From positions 1-7,597 of the forward strand of contig JAUSLB010000083.1 of assembly GCA_030646655.1 (NCBI GenBank): 7,597 bases of DNA, given 5' to 3'. Shown here piece after piece: positions 1 to 4,456 of the stretch (its first letter is position 1; every line of letters begins with the position of its first letter). The position numbers and the translations under genes are program-made. Under the pieces are notes generated by a model that was not told the DNA's origin, made no database searches, and saw only the letters and a program-made list of their open reading frames with translations. This DNA comes from Deltaproteobacteria bacterium. Its GTDB lineage: Bacteria > Desulfobacterota > GWC2-55-46.

Positions 1-171
1 GCCCCTGCCGCTGATGAAATAGAATATCCCTGTTCCGCTCTGGTGCGGCTTTATCTCCTGCCCGGGCTCCATGCAGATAAGAGGGACCTTGTATTCGGGC
101 TTTACCCTCAAAATCCTCGGCATGAACTCCTCAGCAAAGCCTATCCTGTCTTTAAGGTCGACGAACTCCAT
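1..171 (-). CDS. Cupin-domain protein, N-terminal part (gene runs off the left edge)
   Basis: The visible 57 residues start MEFVDLKDRIGF. After a short N-terminal segment they reach PGQEIKPHQSG and FYFISGRG (about residues 36-57), which match the first conserved cupin motif: the PG turn, the I-x-PH strand and the YxxxGxG strand. Cupins are beta-barrel proteins that often bind a metal through an HxH pair and a glutamate. Here only the first His (residue 43) is visible; the second is replaced by Ser, and no Glu stands at the usual place, so metal binding may be absent or different. The start is supported by a strong AGGAGG site 7 nt upstream of the ATG. The gene is transcribed leftwards, away from the 59-residue membrane protein gene. 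The rest of the protein lies outside the window, so substrate and role cannot be told. Confidence 0.8.
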   Translation of the reverse strand, partial: MEFVDLKDRIGFAEEFMPRILRVKPEYKVPLICMEPGQEIKPHQSGTGIFYFISGRG

Positions 172-340
172 ATTCAAGCCTCCTGAAATTATTTTCCGGT
201 CTTTAAGCGGATGGAACGGCCTAATTACGCATTTTTTTGCAAGCCTGCGTTTATTTTTTTCCGTGAGGGTTTTTGAATTGGCCGCTTCCGTTTTCCCATG
301 AATTTTCTAACATAAAAACAGGTGAGTTCCAATAAAAAAG

Positions 341-428
341 GCTGTCCCGGATATCCGCCCTAAGTCAGGGTAGGGGTTGGAACTGAAGACCCGAGAGGGC
401 AAGGCGGGCTAACCGCTTATTTTTCTTT
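341..428 (+). ncRNA. Possible structured RNA ending in a terminator-like hairpin
   Basis: Read on the plus strand, the segment contains a 10-bp palindrome (CGGATATCCG, 348-357), a CCCT/AGGG hairpin (358-361 with 367-370), a CCC-GAGA-GGG hairpin with a GNRA-type loop (390-399), and finally GCGG-GCTAA-CCGC (404-416) followed by ATTTTTCTTT. The last hairpin plus U-run resembles an intrinsic terminator. CCGCC at 355-359 can also pair with GGCGG at 403-407, closing the whole cluster. I compared it by memory with common riboswitch cores (c-di-GMP, cobalamin, TPP, fluoride, ZTP, guanidine) and none fitted. No convincing promoter was found for it, so it may simply be a terminator or a degenerate repeat. 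Confidence 0.3.
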
Positions 429-476
429 AAAAATTCTGATTCAGTACGCTGGGGCGAACCACAAGACAGATGGCTC

Positions 477-505
477 TTGACAAACCGTTATAAAAATATT
501 ATATT
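477..505 (+). promoter_or_regulatory. Sigma70-type promoter for the 59-residue membrane protein gene
   Basis: A consensus -35 box TTGACA (477-482) and a -10 box TATATT (500-505) are separated by 17 bp, the optimal spacing. Transcription would start near 512, giving a leader of about 68 nt before the ATG at 580. Confidence 0.8.
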
Positions 506-511
506 ACAGAT

Positions 512-579
512 AGGTCGTGTAAAAGGTGTTGACTGCATCTTACACTTTTTTAACCTTTTTTAACCGCAGGAGGTGAAAT
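512..579 (+). promoter_or_regulatory. 5' leader with mutually exclusive hairpins and ribosome site
   Basis: Three pairings compete. AAAAGGTGT (521-529) can pair with ACACTTTTT (542-550), 9 bp with one G-U pair. GTGTAA (517-522) can pair with TTACAC (540-545). AAAAGGT (521-527) can pair with ACCTTTT (553-559). U-rich tracts follow. A strong GGAGGTGA ribosome site (569-576) lies close to the start codon. The arrangement is what an attenuator or folding switch could look like, but no known riboswitch class was recognised. Confidence 0.4.
546..565 (+). repeat. Perfect tandem repeat of TTTTTTAACC, two copies
   Basis: Two identical 10-bp units (546-555 and 556-565) lie directly head to tail, ending 3 nt before the ribosome site of the 59-residue protein gene. 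The first unit overlaps the 3' arm of the leader hairpin and the second lies downstream of it. Confidence 0.85.
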
Positions 580-759
580 ATGTTTAAACGGCATGCGATA
601 GATGTTTTACACCTTGACCACAGTCAGATTGTTTCGTTCTATTATGCGGCTGCGTTAGTGGCCGGAACAATCGCATTGATCGGCGTGGCGTTACTTTTCA
701 GCAACATAGTAGTGCCGCAGGACCCGGAAACCCAAATGCTGAGCTTTATCATCGGATGA
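580..759 (+). CDS. Small single-pass membrane protein, 59 residues, unknown function
   Basis: The reading frame starts MFKRHAIDVLHLDHSQ and ends at a TGA. Residues about 18-44 (VSFYYAAALVAGTIALIGVALLF and flanks) form one clear hydrophobic helix. The N-terminus carries K3, R4 and several His, and the tail is short and acidic (PQDPE), so an N-in, C-out topology is likely. Its reality is supported by an almost ideal ribosome site (AGGAGGTGA, 4-5 nt from the ATG), a consensus promoter at 477-505 and a terminator downstream (948-982). I recognise no family. The frame stays open after the TGA for 36 more codons to 870, discussed under findings; the plain reading is that the protein ends at 759. 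It is a single-gene transcription unit, divergent from the cupin gene. Confidence 0.75.
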   Translation: MFKRHAIDVLHLDHSQIVSFYYAAALVAGTIALIGVALLFSNIVVPQDPETQMLSFIIG

Positions 760-947
760 AGCCTTTTTGGACATCCGAGGCTGTACTCAGCTTGCCGCGG
801 ACTTATTGAAGATGGCGAGATCGATATTTTTGAGCCTCTCGTAAGCAGACGGACCGCTGGATGTTCATGAAGAAGTCTATATAGGGCAGACTCCTGAAGT
901 ATTATAAGTATATCATATTATAGGTTTCCAGTTTTGTTTTAAAAATC

Positions 948-984
948 AAAGGGATAGAGACGCAACGCCTCCATCCCTTTTTCA
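948..984 (+). terminator. Intrinsic terminator downstream of the 59-residue protein gene
   Basis: AAAGGGAT (948-955) pairs with ATCCCTTT (973-980), with an inner GAG/CTC stem, and is followed by TTCATTTT. The reverse strand also has a T-rich tail (GATTTTT), so it may stop transcription from both sides. It lies about 190 nt after the stop codon, leaving a long 3' untranslated region. Confidence 0.7.
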
Positions 985-1027
985 TTTTATCTCCTCCCCG
1001 CAGGGATTTTAATGTCGGGAAATATAA

Positions 1028-1061
1028 AAGCCGCCTTTTGATCCCGTTATGCGGGCGGCTT
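1028..1061 (-). terminator. Intrinsic terminator of the radical SAM gene
   Basis: On the minus strand, AAGCCGCC (1061-1054) pairs with GGCGGCTT (1035-1028), followed by TTATATTT. The stem is 8 bp and GC-rich. It lies about 75 nt after the stop codon at 1135. A third GGCGGCTT copy (1129-1136) overlaps the stop codon and could pair in competition. Confidence 0.7.
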
Positions 1062-1128
1062 GAAAATGCACGGCGAGCGCATCCCCCGCTGATAGCTGCG
1101 GGCTATCGAGCGAGGAATTTTTAAAAGA
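1061..1128. repeat. Palindromic intergenic repeat, left copy
   Basis: Begins TGAAAATGCACGGCG and ends ATTTTTAAAAGA. Internal dyads include GATAGC-TGCGG-GCTATC (1091-1107) and CCCGC/GCGGG. The first 15 bases match the right copy (2524-2606) at 14 positions and the last 12 are identical; the middles are GC-rich in both but diverge in length and sequence. It resembles REP-like extragenic elements. The family name is unknown to me. Confidence 0.5.
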
Positions 1129-1134
1129 GGCGGC

Positions 1135-2442
1135 TTATATATAATATACGCCGGTAACATCAGGCATCCTCAGCGCCTTTTTCCTGTAAGAGAAATTCAT
1201 GGCGACCCTGTATGTTATCCCCTTGGGGCTCCTTAAGCTCCTTTTAAGTATATTATTAATCGTATAAGTCTTCCGGAATATCCAGTAATACCCGTTCTGC
1301 AGATCATCTATCGTCATGGACTTGGGCTGGAAGACTACCTCGCCCGTATGGTATTTCGCCCAGTCCCTGTCGATTATCCTGCCTTCCTTCTCAAGGACGC
1401 CGTAGGTCACCGTGCCGGGCAGAGGCGTGAGTATATGAAACTGCGCCGCGTCAATGCCCGTCTCCATTATAAAGTCAAAGGTATTTTTGAAAACGGTCTT
1501 ATCGTCTTCATCCAATCCGAATACAAAGCTTCCAAGGATATTTATGCCTGCGTCATGTATCTTTTTTATCGCCTCTTTGTAGCCCTTCGCCGAGTTCCAG
1601 CCCTTGTGCATCTTCTCAAGGTTTTTCTGCGACAGGCTCTCGAAGCCTATGAACACATACTTGCCGCCGCTCTTCGCGTAGAGTTTAAGAAGCTCAGGGT
1701 CTTTCGCCATCGTAATGGACGCCTGGCTTCCCCATCTGAGCTTAAGCGGTATCAGTTCCTTAAAAAGCTCCTTCGCGTATTTCGGCCTGCCTGCTATGTT
1801 GTCGTCAACAAAGAAAAAATCCTTTGTGTCAAAGCCTTTTATCTCCTCGATCACATCCTTAACGGGCCTTACCCTGAATTCGTTGCCGAAAAACGCGGTT
1901 ACCGCGCAGTAGTCGCAGTTAAACGGGCAGCCGCGGGTTGCCTGAAGGGTATTAAAGCCGGATAGATACATGGCCCTGTCAAGAAGGTCTCTTCTGGGGG
2001 CGGCCATATTTTTCATATCGCACAGATGTTCCGCCTTGTATTTTTGTTTCAATTCTCCCCTTTTGAAATCTTCAAGAGCCTTATGCCAGACAAGCTCCGC
2101 CTCGCCGATAATGACGGCATCCGCATGAGTAAGCGCCTCATCCGGCAGGGCGGATACATGTACGCCGCCCATTATGACCTTGACGCCTTTTCTTCTGAAT
2201 TTGTCCGCTATCTCGTAGGCGCTCGGCATCTCGGTCGTGAATCCGGTTATGCCGACGATATCGGCCTTGGCATCGTAATCAACCGGCTTGGCCCTTGCAT
2301 CCAGTATCTCTACATCCCATTCCTTTGGGGTAAGCGCGGCGATAGTCGGGAGGTTTAAACGGACAAACCCAGCTTTGCCTTTCTTGGAGACCTTGCCCCA
2401 GAAACCGCGCTCGTTTCTTGGAAGTATCAAAAGCAGCTTCAT
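1135..2442 (-). CDS. B12-binding domain radical SAM enzyme
   Basis: The 435-residue protein has an N-terminal cobalamin-binding-like Rossmann domain (about 1-135; GGVHVSALPDEAL at 92-104, IIGEAE at 111-116) and a radical SAM barrel. The [4Fe-4S]-binding CxxxCxxC motif is Cys172, Cys176 and Cys179 in TRGCPFNCDYCAV. Further family marks are FFFVDDN (209-215), GFESL (266-270) and LTPLPGT (338-344). A DUF4070-like C-terminal region fits the length. Such enzymes use S-adenosylmethionine and often methylcobalamin for methylation or rearrangement, as in the BchE and Hpn families; the substrate cannot be told. The B12 domain shows no DxHxxG motif, as is common in this class. There is no good Shine-Dalgarno site before the ATG, but the start gives the expected N-terminus (MKLLLILP). 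The gene stands alone, with repeat copies on both sides and a terminator downstream. Confidence 0.92.
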   Translation of the reverse strand: MKLLLILPRNERGFWGKVSKKGKAGFVRLNLPTIAALTPKEWDVEILDARAKPVDYDAKADIVGITGFTTEMPSAYEIADKFRRKGVKVIMGGVHVSALPDEALTHADAVIIGEAELVWHKALEDFKRGELKQKYKAEHLCDMKNMAAPRRDLLDRAMYLSGFNTLQATRGCPFNCDYCAVTAFFGNEFRVRPVKDVIEEIKGFDTKDFFFVDDNIAGRPKYAKELFKELIPLKLRWGSQASITMAKDPELLKLYAKSGGKYVFIGFESLSQKNLEKMHKGWNSAKGYKEAIKKIHDAGINILGSFVFGLDEDDKTVFKNTFDFIMETGIDAAQFHILTPLPGTVTYGVLEKEGRIIDRDWAKYHTGEVVFQPKSMTIDDLQNGYYWIFRKTYTINNILKRSLRSPKGITYRVAMNFSYRKKALRMPDVTGVYYI

Positions 2443-2523
2443 ATCAATAGGCTAACAGGTATCGACCTTTCAAAGCAAGCCATCATTTGTTCGCATAGAT
2501 ATTTTTTAACGGTAAACAACGCA

Positions 2524-2606
2524 TGAAAATGCATGGCGGGGGAGCCCGGCTTGCCGCGCGGTTAGCGAGCGGATAGGAATAGCCGCTTCCCTGCATTTTT
2601 AAAAGA
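2524..2606. repeat. Palindromic intergenic repeat, right copy
   Basis: Begins TGAAAATGCATGGCG and ends ATTTTTAAAAGA, like the left copy at 1061-1128. The ends are inverted to each other: AAAATGCA (2526-2533) pairs with TGCATTTT (2592-2599), so the whole element can fold into one imperfect hairpin with GC-rich inner arms (CCGCGCGG palindrome inside). It shares GAGCG and GGAAT blocks with the left copy. It ends 15 bp before the csp -35 box. Confidence 0.5.
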
Positions 2607-2620
2607 TTCAATAATAAGCC

Positions 2621-2649
2621 TTGACGACTTGGAGATTGTGTGCAATAAT
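2621..2649 (+). promoter_or_regulatory. Sigma70-type promoter of the cold shock gene
   Basis: A -35 box TTGACG (2621-2626) and a -10 box AATAAT (2644-2649) are 17 bp apart. Transcription would start near 2656, giving a leader of about 112 nt, long as is usual for cold shock genes. Confidence 0.75.
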
Positions 2650-2688
2650 GCATTCAACTGAAGTTCCGGATGTCCTTGTTGTTTGCAG

Positions 2689-2719
2689 CCGCAAAGACCT
2701 TCGTCTTTGCGGTTTTTTT
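2689..2719 (+). terminator. Perfect intrinsic terminator inside the csp leader (possible attenuator)
   Basis: CCGCAAAGAC (2689-2698) and GTCTTTGCGG (2703-2712) form an uninterrupted 10-bp stem with a CTTC loop, followed by seven Ts (2713-2719). It lies between the csp promoter and the csp start codon, 48 nt before the ATG, and no upstream plus-strand gene needs it. It would release an RNA of about 64 nt unless read through. Confidence 0.85.
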
Positions 2720-2725
2720 ATGACC

Positions 2726-2760
2726 TGCCTCCGTGACCTTCAAATACTAAAAAGGAGGTA
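2726..2760 (+). promoter_or_regulatory. csp ribosome site and possible hairpin that covers it
   Basis: The ribosome site AAGGAGGT (2752-2759) is near-perfect and sits 8 nt before the ATG at 2768, which decides the start. An upstream TGCCTCC (2726-2732) can pair with GGAGGTA (2754-2760), 7 bp with one G-U pair and a 21-nt loop, so the site could be masked. Whether it folds in the cell is an inference. Confidence 0.5.
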
Positions 2761-2767
2761 TATCATC

Positions 2768-2968
2768 ATGGCAAACGGAACTGTTAAGTGGTTCAATGAT
2801 TCCAAGGGCTTCGGATTCATCAGCAAAGAAGACGGCGGAGACGTGTTTGTGCACTATGCTGACATTCAGGATCAGGGCTTTAAGTCCCTTGCTGAAGGTC
2901 AGGCGGTAAGTTTTGAAGTAGTCGATGGACCCAAGGGCCCCAAGGCAACTAATGTAGTAAAACTCTAA
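2768..2968 (+). CDS. CspA-family cold shock protein, 66 residues
   Basis: This is a single cold shock domain, an OB-fold that binds single-stranded RNA and DNA and melts RNA structure in the cytoplasm. The family marks are all visible: [10 protein letters not shown] at the start, RNP1 KGFGFI (13-18), RNP2 VFVHY (26-30), the FKSLAEGQ loop (38-45), and the [12 protein letters not shown] end. At 66 residues it has the normal length. The frame is open upstream to 2621, but the ATG at 2768 is preferred because of the strong GGAGG site and family alignment. It is monocistronic: own promoter at 2621-2649, a leader with a terminator hairpin, and a strong terminator directly after. Which csp paralogue it is cannot be told. 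Regulation probably acts in the leader. Confidence 0.96.
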   Translation: MANGTVKWFNDSKGFGFISKEDGGDVFVHYADIQDQGFKSLAEGQAVSFEVVDGPKGPKATNVVKL

Positions 2969-2976
2969 GCTCGAAG

Positions 2977-3012
2977 AAAAGGCAGGCCCGTTTCTTCGGG
3001 CCTGCCTTTTTT
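2977..3012 (+). terminator. Strong intrinsic terminator of the cold shock gene
   Basis: AAAAGGCAGGCCCG (2977-2990) pairs with CGGGCCTGCCTTTT (2997-3010) around a TTTCTT loop, 14 bp, ending in a six-T run (3007-3012). It begins 8 nt after the stop codon. A smaller competing hairpin (CGAAGAAA with TTTCTTCG) overlaps it. Confidence 0.93.
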
Positions 3013-3045
3013 AATAAAACCGCGCTCGCAGCGTCATTCACTTTT

Positions 3046-3065
3046 TAAACCTGCCTAAACCTGCC
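3046..3065 (+). repeat. Tandem repeat TAAACCTGCC, two copies
   Basis: Two identical 10-bp units stand directly side by side (3046-3055 and 3056-3065), about 34 bp after the csp terminator. Confidence 0.85.
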
Positions 3066-3074
3066 ATCAAGGCT

Positions 3075-3132
3075 TACTGTGCTTAAAGCGGCGTATTAAT
3101 ACCGGACCCTCAGGCATAAGATACTGTGCTTA
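3075..3132 (+). repeat. Spaced direct repeats TACTGTGCTTA
   Basis: Identical 11-bp copies at 3075-3085 and 3122-3132, 47 bp from start to start, upstream of the XRE-type gene. They could be regulator sites, but one pair is weak evidence. Confidence 0.6.
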
Positions 3133-3325
3133 GCTCATCTGGCCTAAACACATACTTCACGGAAATCTCAGTCATTGATTTAAGGCAGGCTCCTTCGTTC
3201 GATTTTCCGGAATTCCGTCTTACGCCAGAGTTAATACTTGTATCCTTAAAGACCTTCCTTCAGTGAAAATGTATCGCCTCCGGAATAACGGTCCAAAAAC
3301 GCACAAGGAAAACCAACGGTAAACC

Positions 3326-3568
3326 ATGAAAAGAAAAGTTATGAAAAAGGGCAAGATAGCGGATATAAAAGAGATGTTGGACAGGCTTAAGGCTTTAAGG
3401 AAGGAAAAGAACCTTGGGCAGGAATACATAGCGGAGCAGCTTGGGATCGACAGTACCACGTATATTGAAAAGGAAAACGGGTTAATCCCCATGACGATAA
3501 AAGAGTGGCTTCAGATCTCTAATATTGCGGAGGTAAAACTGCTTTATTTTTTAAAGGATAACAGTTAA
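3326..3568 (+). CDS. Short XRE-type helix-turn-helix regulator, 80 residues
   Basis: Residues about 16-68 fit the Cro/C1 helix-turn-helix fold: LKALRKEKNL leads in, GQEYIAEQLG (31-40) covers the second helix, IDSTTYIEKENG (41-52) is the recognition helix region with the typical ENG turn, and MTIKEWLQISNI (56-67) is the fourth helix. The protein is little more than this DNA-binding domain, with a very basic N-terminus and a short tail, so it lacks a sensor or dimerisation domain of known type. The start is uncertain: AAGG stands 17 nt before ATG 3326, and a second in-frame ATG is at 3341, neither with a good ribosome site. It stands alone with no toxin gene or phage gene beside it. Target and signal are unknown. 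Confidence 0.85.
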   Translation: MKRKVMKKGKIADIKEMLDRLKALRKEKNLGQEYIAEQLGIDSTTYIEKENGLIPMTIKEWLQISNIAEVKLLYFLKDNS

Positions 3569-3665
3569 AAAAACTCGTTTCCCAAGCAGGGTTTGACAGG
3601 ACTGTCGTCCGTGATAATCAAAATTCGCAGAACCGCCCTCGTATATCGCGCACCCTGCCCTTTGG

Positions 3666-3705
3666 CTTTTTCCGGAAAAAGTGTCATTTTTCTATCCTGA
3701 AAAAT
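3666..3705. repeat. Two adjacent A/T-rich hairpins
   Basis: CTTTTTCCGGAAAAAG (3666-3681) is a perfect 16-bp palindrome. Just after it, ATTTTTC (3686-3692) pairs with GAAAAAT (3699-3705) around a TATCCT loop. They lie in the 263-bp gap after the XRE-type gene, in which no real gene is seen, and might act as its terminator or as a protein-binding site. Confidence 0.6.
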
Positions 3706-3800
3706 AATAGCCCGCACATGGTCTACACGCCCCTTCGCTTCCGTTGCTCCCGCTGGCCGCATGACATTCAATTAAGCTGAAAGAAGGCTGTTTTAATCTC

Positions 3801-3830
3801 TTGACAACGATCGAAGCTCAGGTTTATTTT
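3801..3830 (+). promoter_or_regulatory. Promoter directly before the two-helix membrane protein gene
   Basis: A consensus -35 box TTGACA (3801-3806) is followed after 18 bp by TATTTT (3825-3830). The predicted start of transcription, about 3837, falls on the first codons of the gene, suggesting a leaderless or nearly leaderless message. Confidence 0.6.
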
Positions 3831-3831
3831 A

Positions 3832-4398
3832 ATGACTATGGATCGATTGATCGGATTCCTTATCGGGATGCTCCAACGTTTCGAGAAATGGGATAAAGCC
3901 AAGCTCGCTAAAGAATTAAGGGAACTGTTCTATTTTATAAACAAACAGGTCTTTAAGCAGATCCCGAGTATCAGCGCCGTTGGGGGCATATTGGTCGGGG
4001 CATGGGTCTCTTCTACCTTTACGACCTCGCGGTTTAAAGGGACATTGGCCTCATTCGGCATGATAAAAGGCGGGACCCATGTCGTCAGCCCCGCCACATA
4101 CAGATTCCTTTCTATATTTCTGCCTATCATAACCGCCGGCATTACAGCTTATGTGATCCAGAAAACCTTAAAGACCTACCGCGAAAAGCAGTTAGACAGG
4201 AATATGGCGAGGGTAGCCTCGTTAGGACAGGAGGTTCAGGCTGAACTCCGGGAAAGACTGACCCTTCTTGAAAAGGCCAAAGAAGCCGGGCTCCTCTCGG
4301 CCGGCGAATATCAGACGAAGAGGGCCAATCTGTACCAAGCCTATTCTAAAGCCCTTCCCTCCAAAATCGAAGAATTCATCATCAAGAAATTAACCTGA
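3832..4398 (+). CDS. Unknown membrane protein with two helices and a SHOCT-like tail, 188 residues
   Basis: I recognise no named family. The N-terminal part (1-45) is an amphipathic, charged helix region. Two hydrophobic segments follow, about 46-63 (SISAVGGILVGAWVSSTF) and 92-110 (FLSIFLPIITAGITAYVIQ), joined by a 28-residue loop rich in Gly and Thr. Residues 111-182 are a long charged helix, likely coiled coil. Inside it, LTLLEKAKEAGLLSAGEYQTKRANL (143-167 region) resembles the SHOCT motif, a short domain often found at the end of membrane or secreted proteins. Two helices with both ends in the cytoplasm is the simplest topology. The start may be ATG 3832 or ATG 3838; no Shine-Dalgarno site precedes either, and the promoter lies so close that translation may be leaderless. 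It converges with prfC, 58 bp away, with no clear terminator between. Confidence 0.75.
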   Translation: MTMDRLIGFLIGMLQRFEKWDKAKLAKELRELFYFINKQVFKQIPSISAVGGILVGAWVSSTFTTSRFKGTLASFGMIKGGTHVVSPATYRFLSIFLPIITAGITAYVIQKTLKTYREKQLDRNMARVASLGQEVQAELRERLTLLEKAKEAGLLSAGEYQTKRANLYQAYSKALPSKIEEFIIKKLT

Positions 4399-4456
4399 TG
4401 GATTTTTAAGGAGGGGCTTCCTTGCAAGGGTAACCTCAAGAGTAGTTCGTAACGCG

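Larger units (their letters stand above)
172..579. other. Divergent intergenic region (408 bp)
   Basis: This stretch separates the leftward cupin gene from the rightward small membrane protein gene. It holds, from left to right, the cupin ribosome site (AGGAGG just after 172), an A/T-rich piece with no convincing gene (about 180-335), a GC-rich cluster of short hairpins (about 341-428), a sigma70-type promoter (477-505) and a foldable leader (512-579). Tiny minus-strand reading frames of 20-24 codons exist around 225-313 but have no ribosome site. No clear promoter for the cupin gene was found. Confidence 0.7.
760..1134. other. Intergenic region (375 bp) with terminators and a repeat copy
   Basis: Between the 59-residue protein gene and the tail of the radical SAM gene. 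Positions 760-870 continue the upstream reading frame after its stop; 880-930 is very A/T-rich with no convincing promoter; 948-982 is a terminator; 1028-1061 is the terminator of the radical SAM gene; 1061-1128 is the left copy of a palindromic repeat. No other gene is visible on either strand. Confidence 0.7.
2443..2767. other. Divergent intergenic region (325 bp) between the radical SAM and cold shock genes
   Basis: It contains the unresolved promoter area of the radical SAM gene (about 2443-2520, A/T-rich around 2500-2520), the right copy of the palindromic repeat (2524-2606), the csp promoter (2621-2649) and the csp leader (about 2656-2767). A short reading frame (2670-2723, 17 codons, [17 protein letters not shown]) overlaps the leader terminator. 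No further gene was seen. Confidence 0.7.
3013..3325. other. Intergenic region (313 bp) upstream of the XRE-type gene
   Basis: No gene is seen on either strand. It holds a tandem 10-bp repeat (3046-3065) and a pair of spaced 11-bp direct repeats (3075-3085 and 3122-3132). No convincing -35/-10 pair for the XRE gene could be assigned, although its promoter should lie here. Confidence 0.6.

Noticed and set aside
225..313. Tiny minus-strand frames (24 codons from 299, very basic; 20 codons from 313) before the cupin gene.
   Set aside because: Neither has a ribosome site or a recognisable product; length is within chance.
956..972. The bases GACGCAACGCCTCC recall a core piece of the c-di-GMP-I riboswitch.
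   Set aside because: They form the loop of the 948-982 terminator hairpin, and the other conserved riboswitch blocks are missing on both sides.
1348..1965. Long plus-strand reading frame (205 codons) opposite the radical SAM gene.
   Set aside because: It lies wholly inside the real gene on the other strand, has no ribosome site and no recognisable protein motif.
2621..2767. Upstream in-frame extension of the cold shock protein to 115 residues.
   Set aside because: The extension spans the promoter and a terminator hairpin; the family starts at ATG 2768, which has a near-perfect ribosome site.
3593..3620. TTGACA at 3593-3598 as a promoter within the gap after the XRE-type gene.
   Set aside because: No acceptable -10 box lies 16-18 bp downstream (only TAATCA), and no gene follows at a fitting distance.
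3565..3771. Minus-strand 68-codon frame after the XRE-type gene.
   Set aside because: No ribosome site, low-likelihood composition, and it crosses two strong palindromes, as expected of non-coding DNA.
4408..4423. AAGGA/TCCTT hairpin between the convergent membrane protein gene and prfC as a shared terminator.
   Set aside because: The stem is only 5 bp and neither strand has a U-run directly after it, so it does not qualify as an intrinsic terminator.
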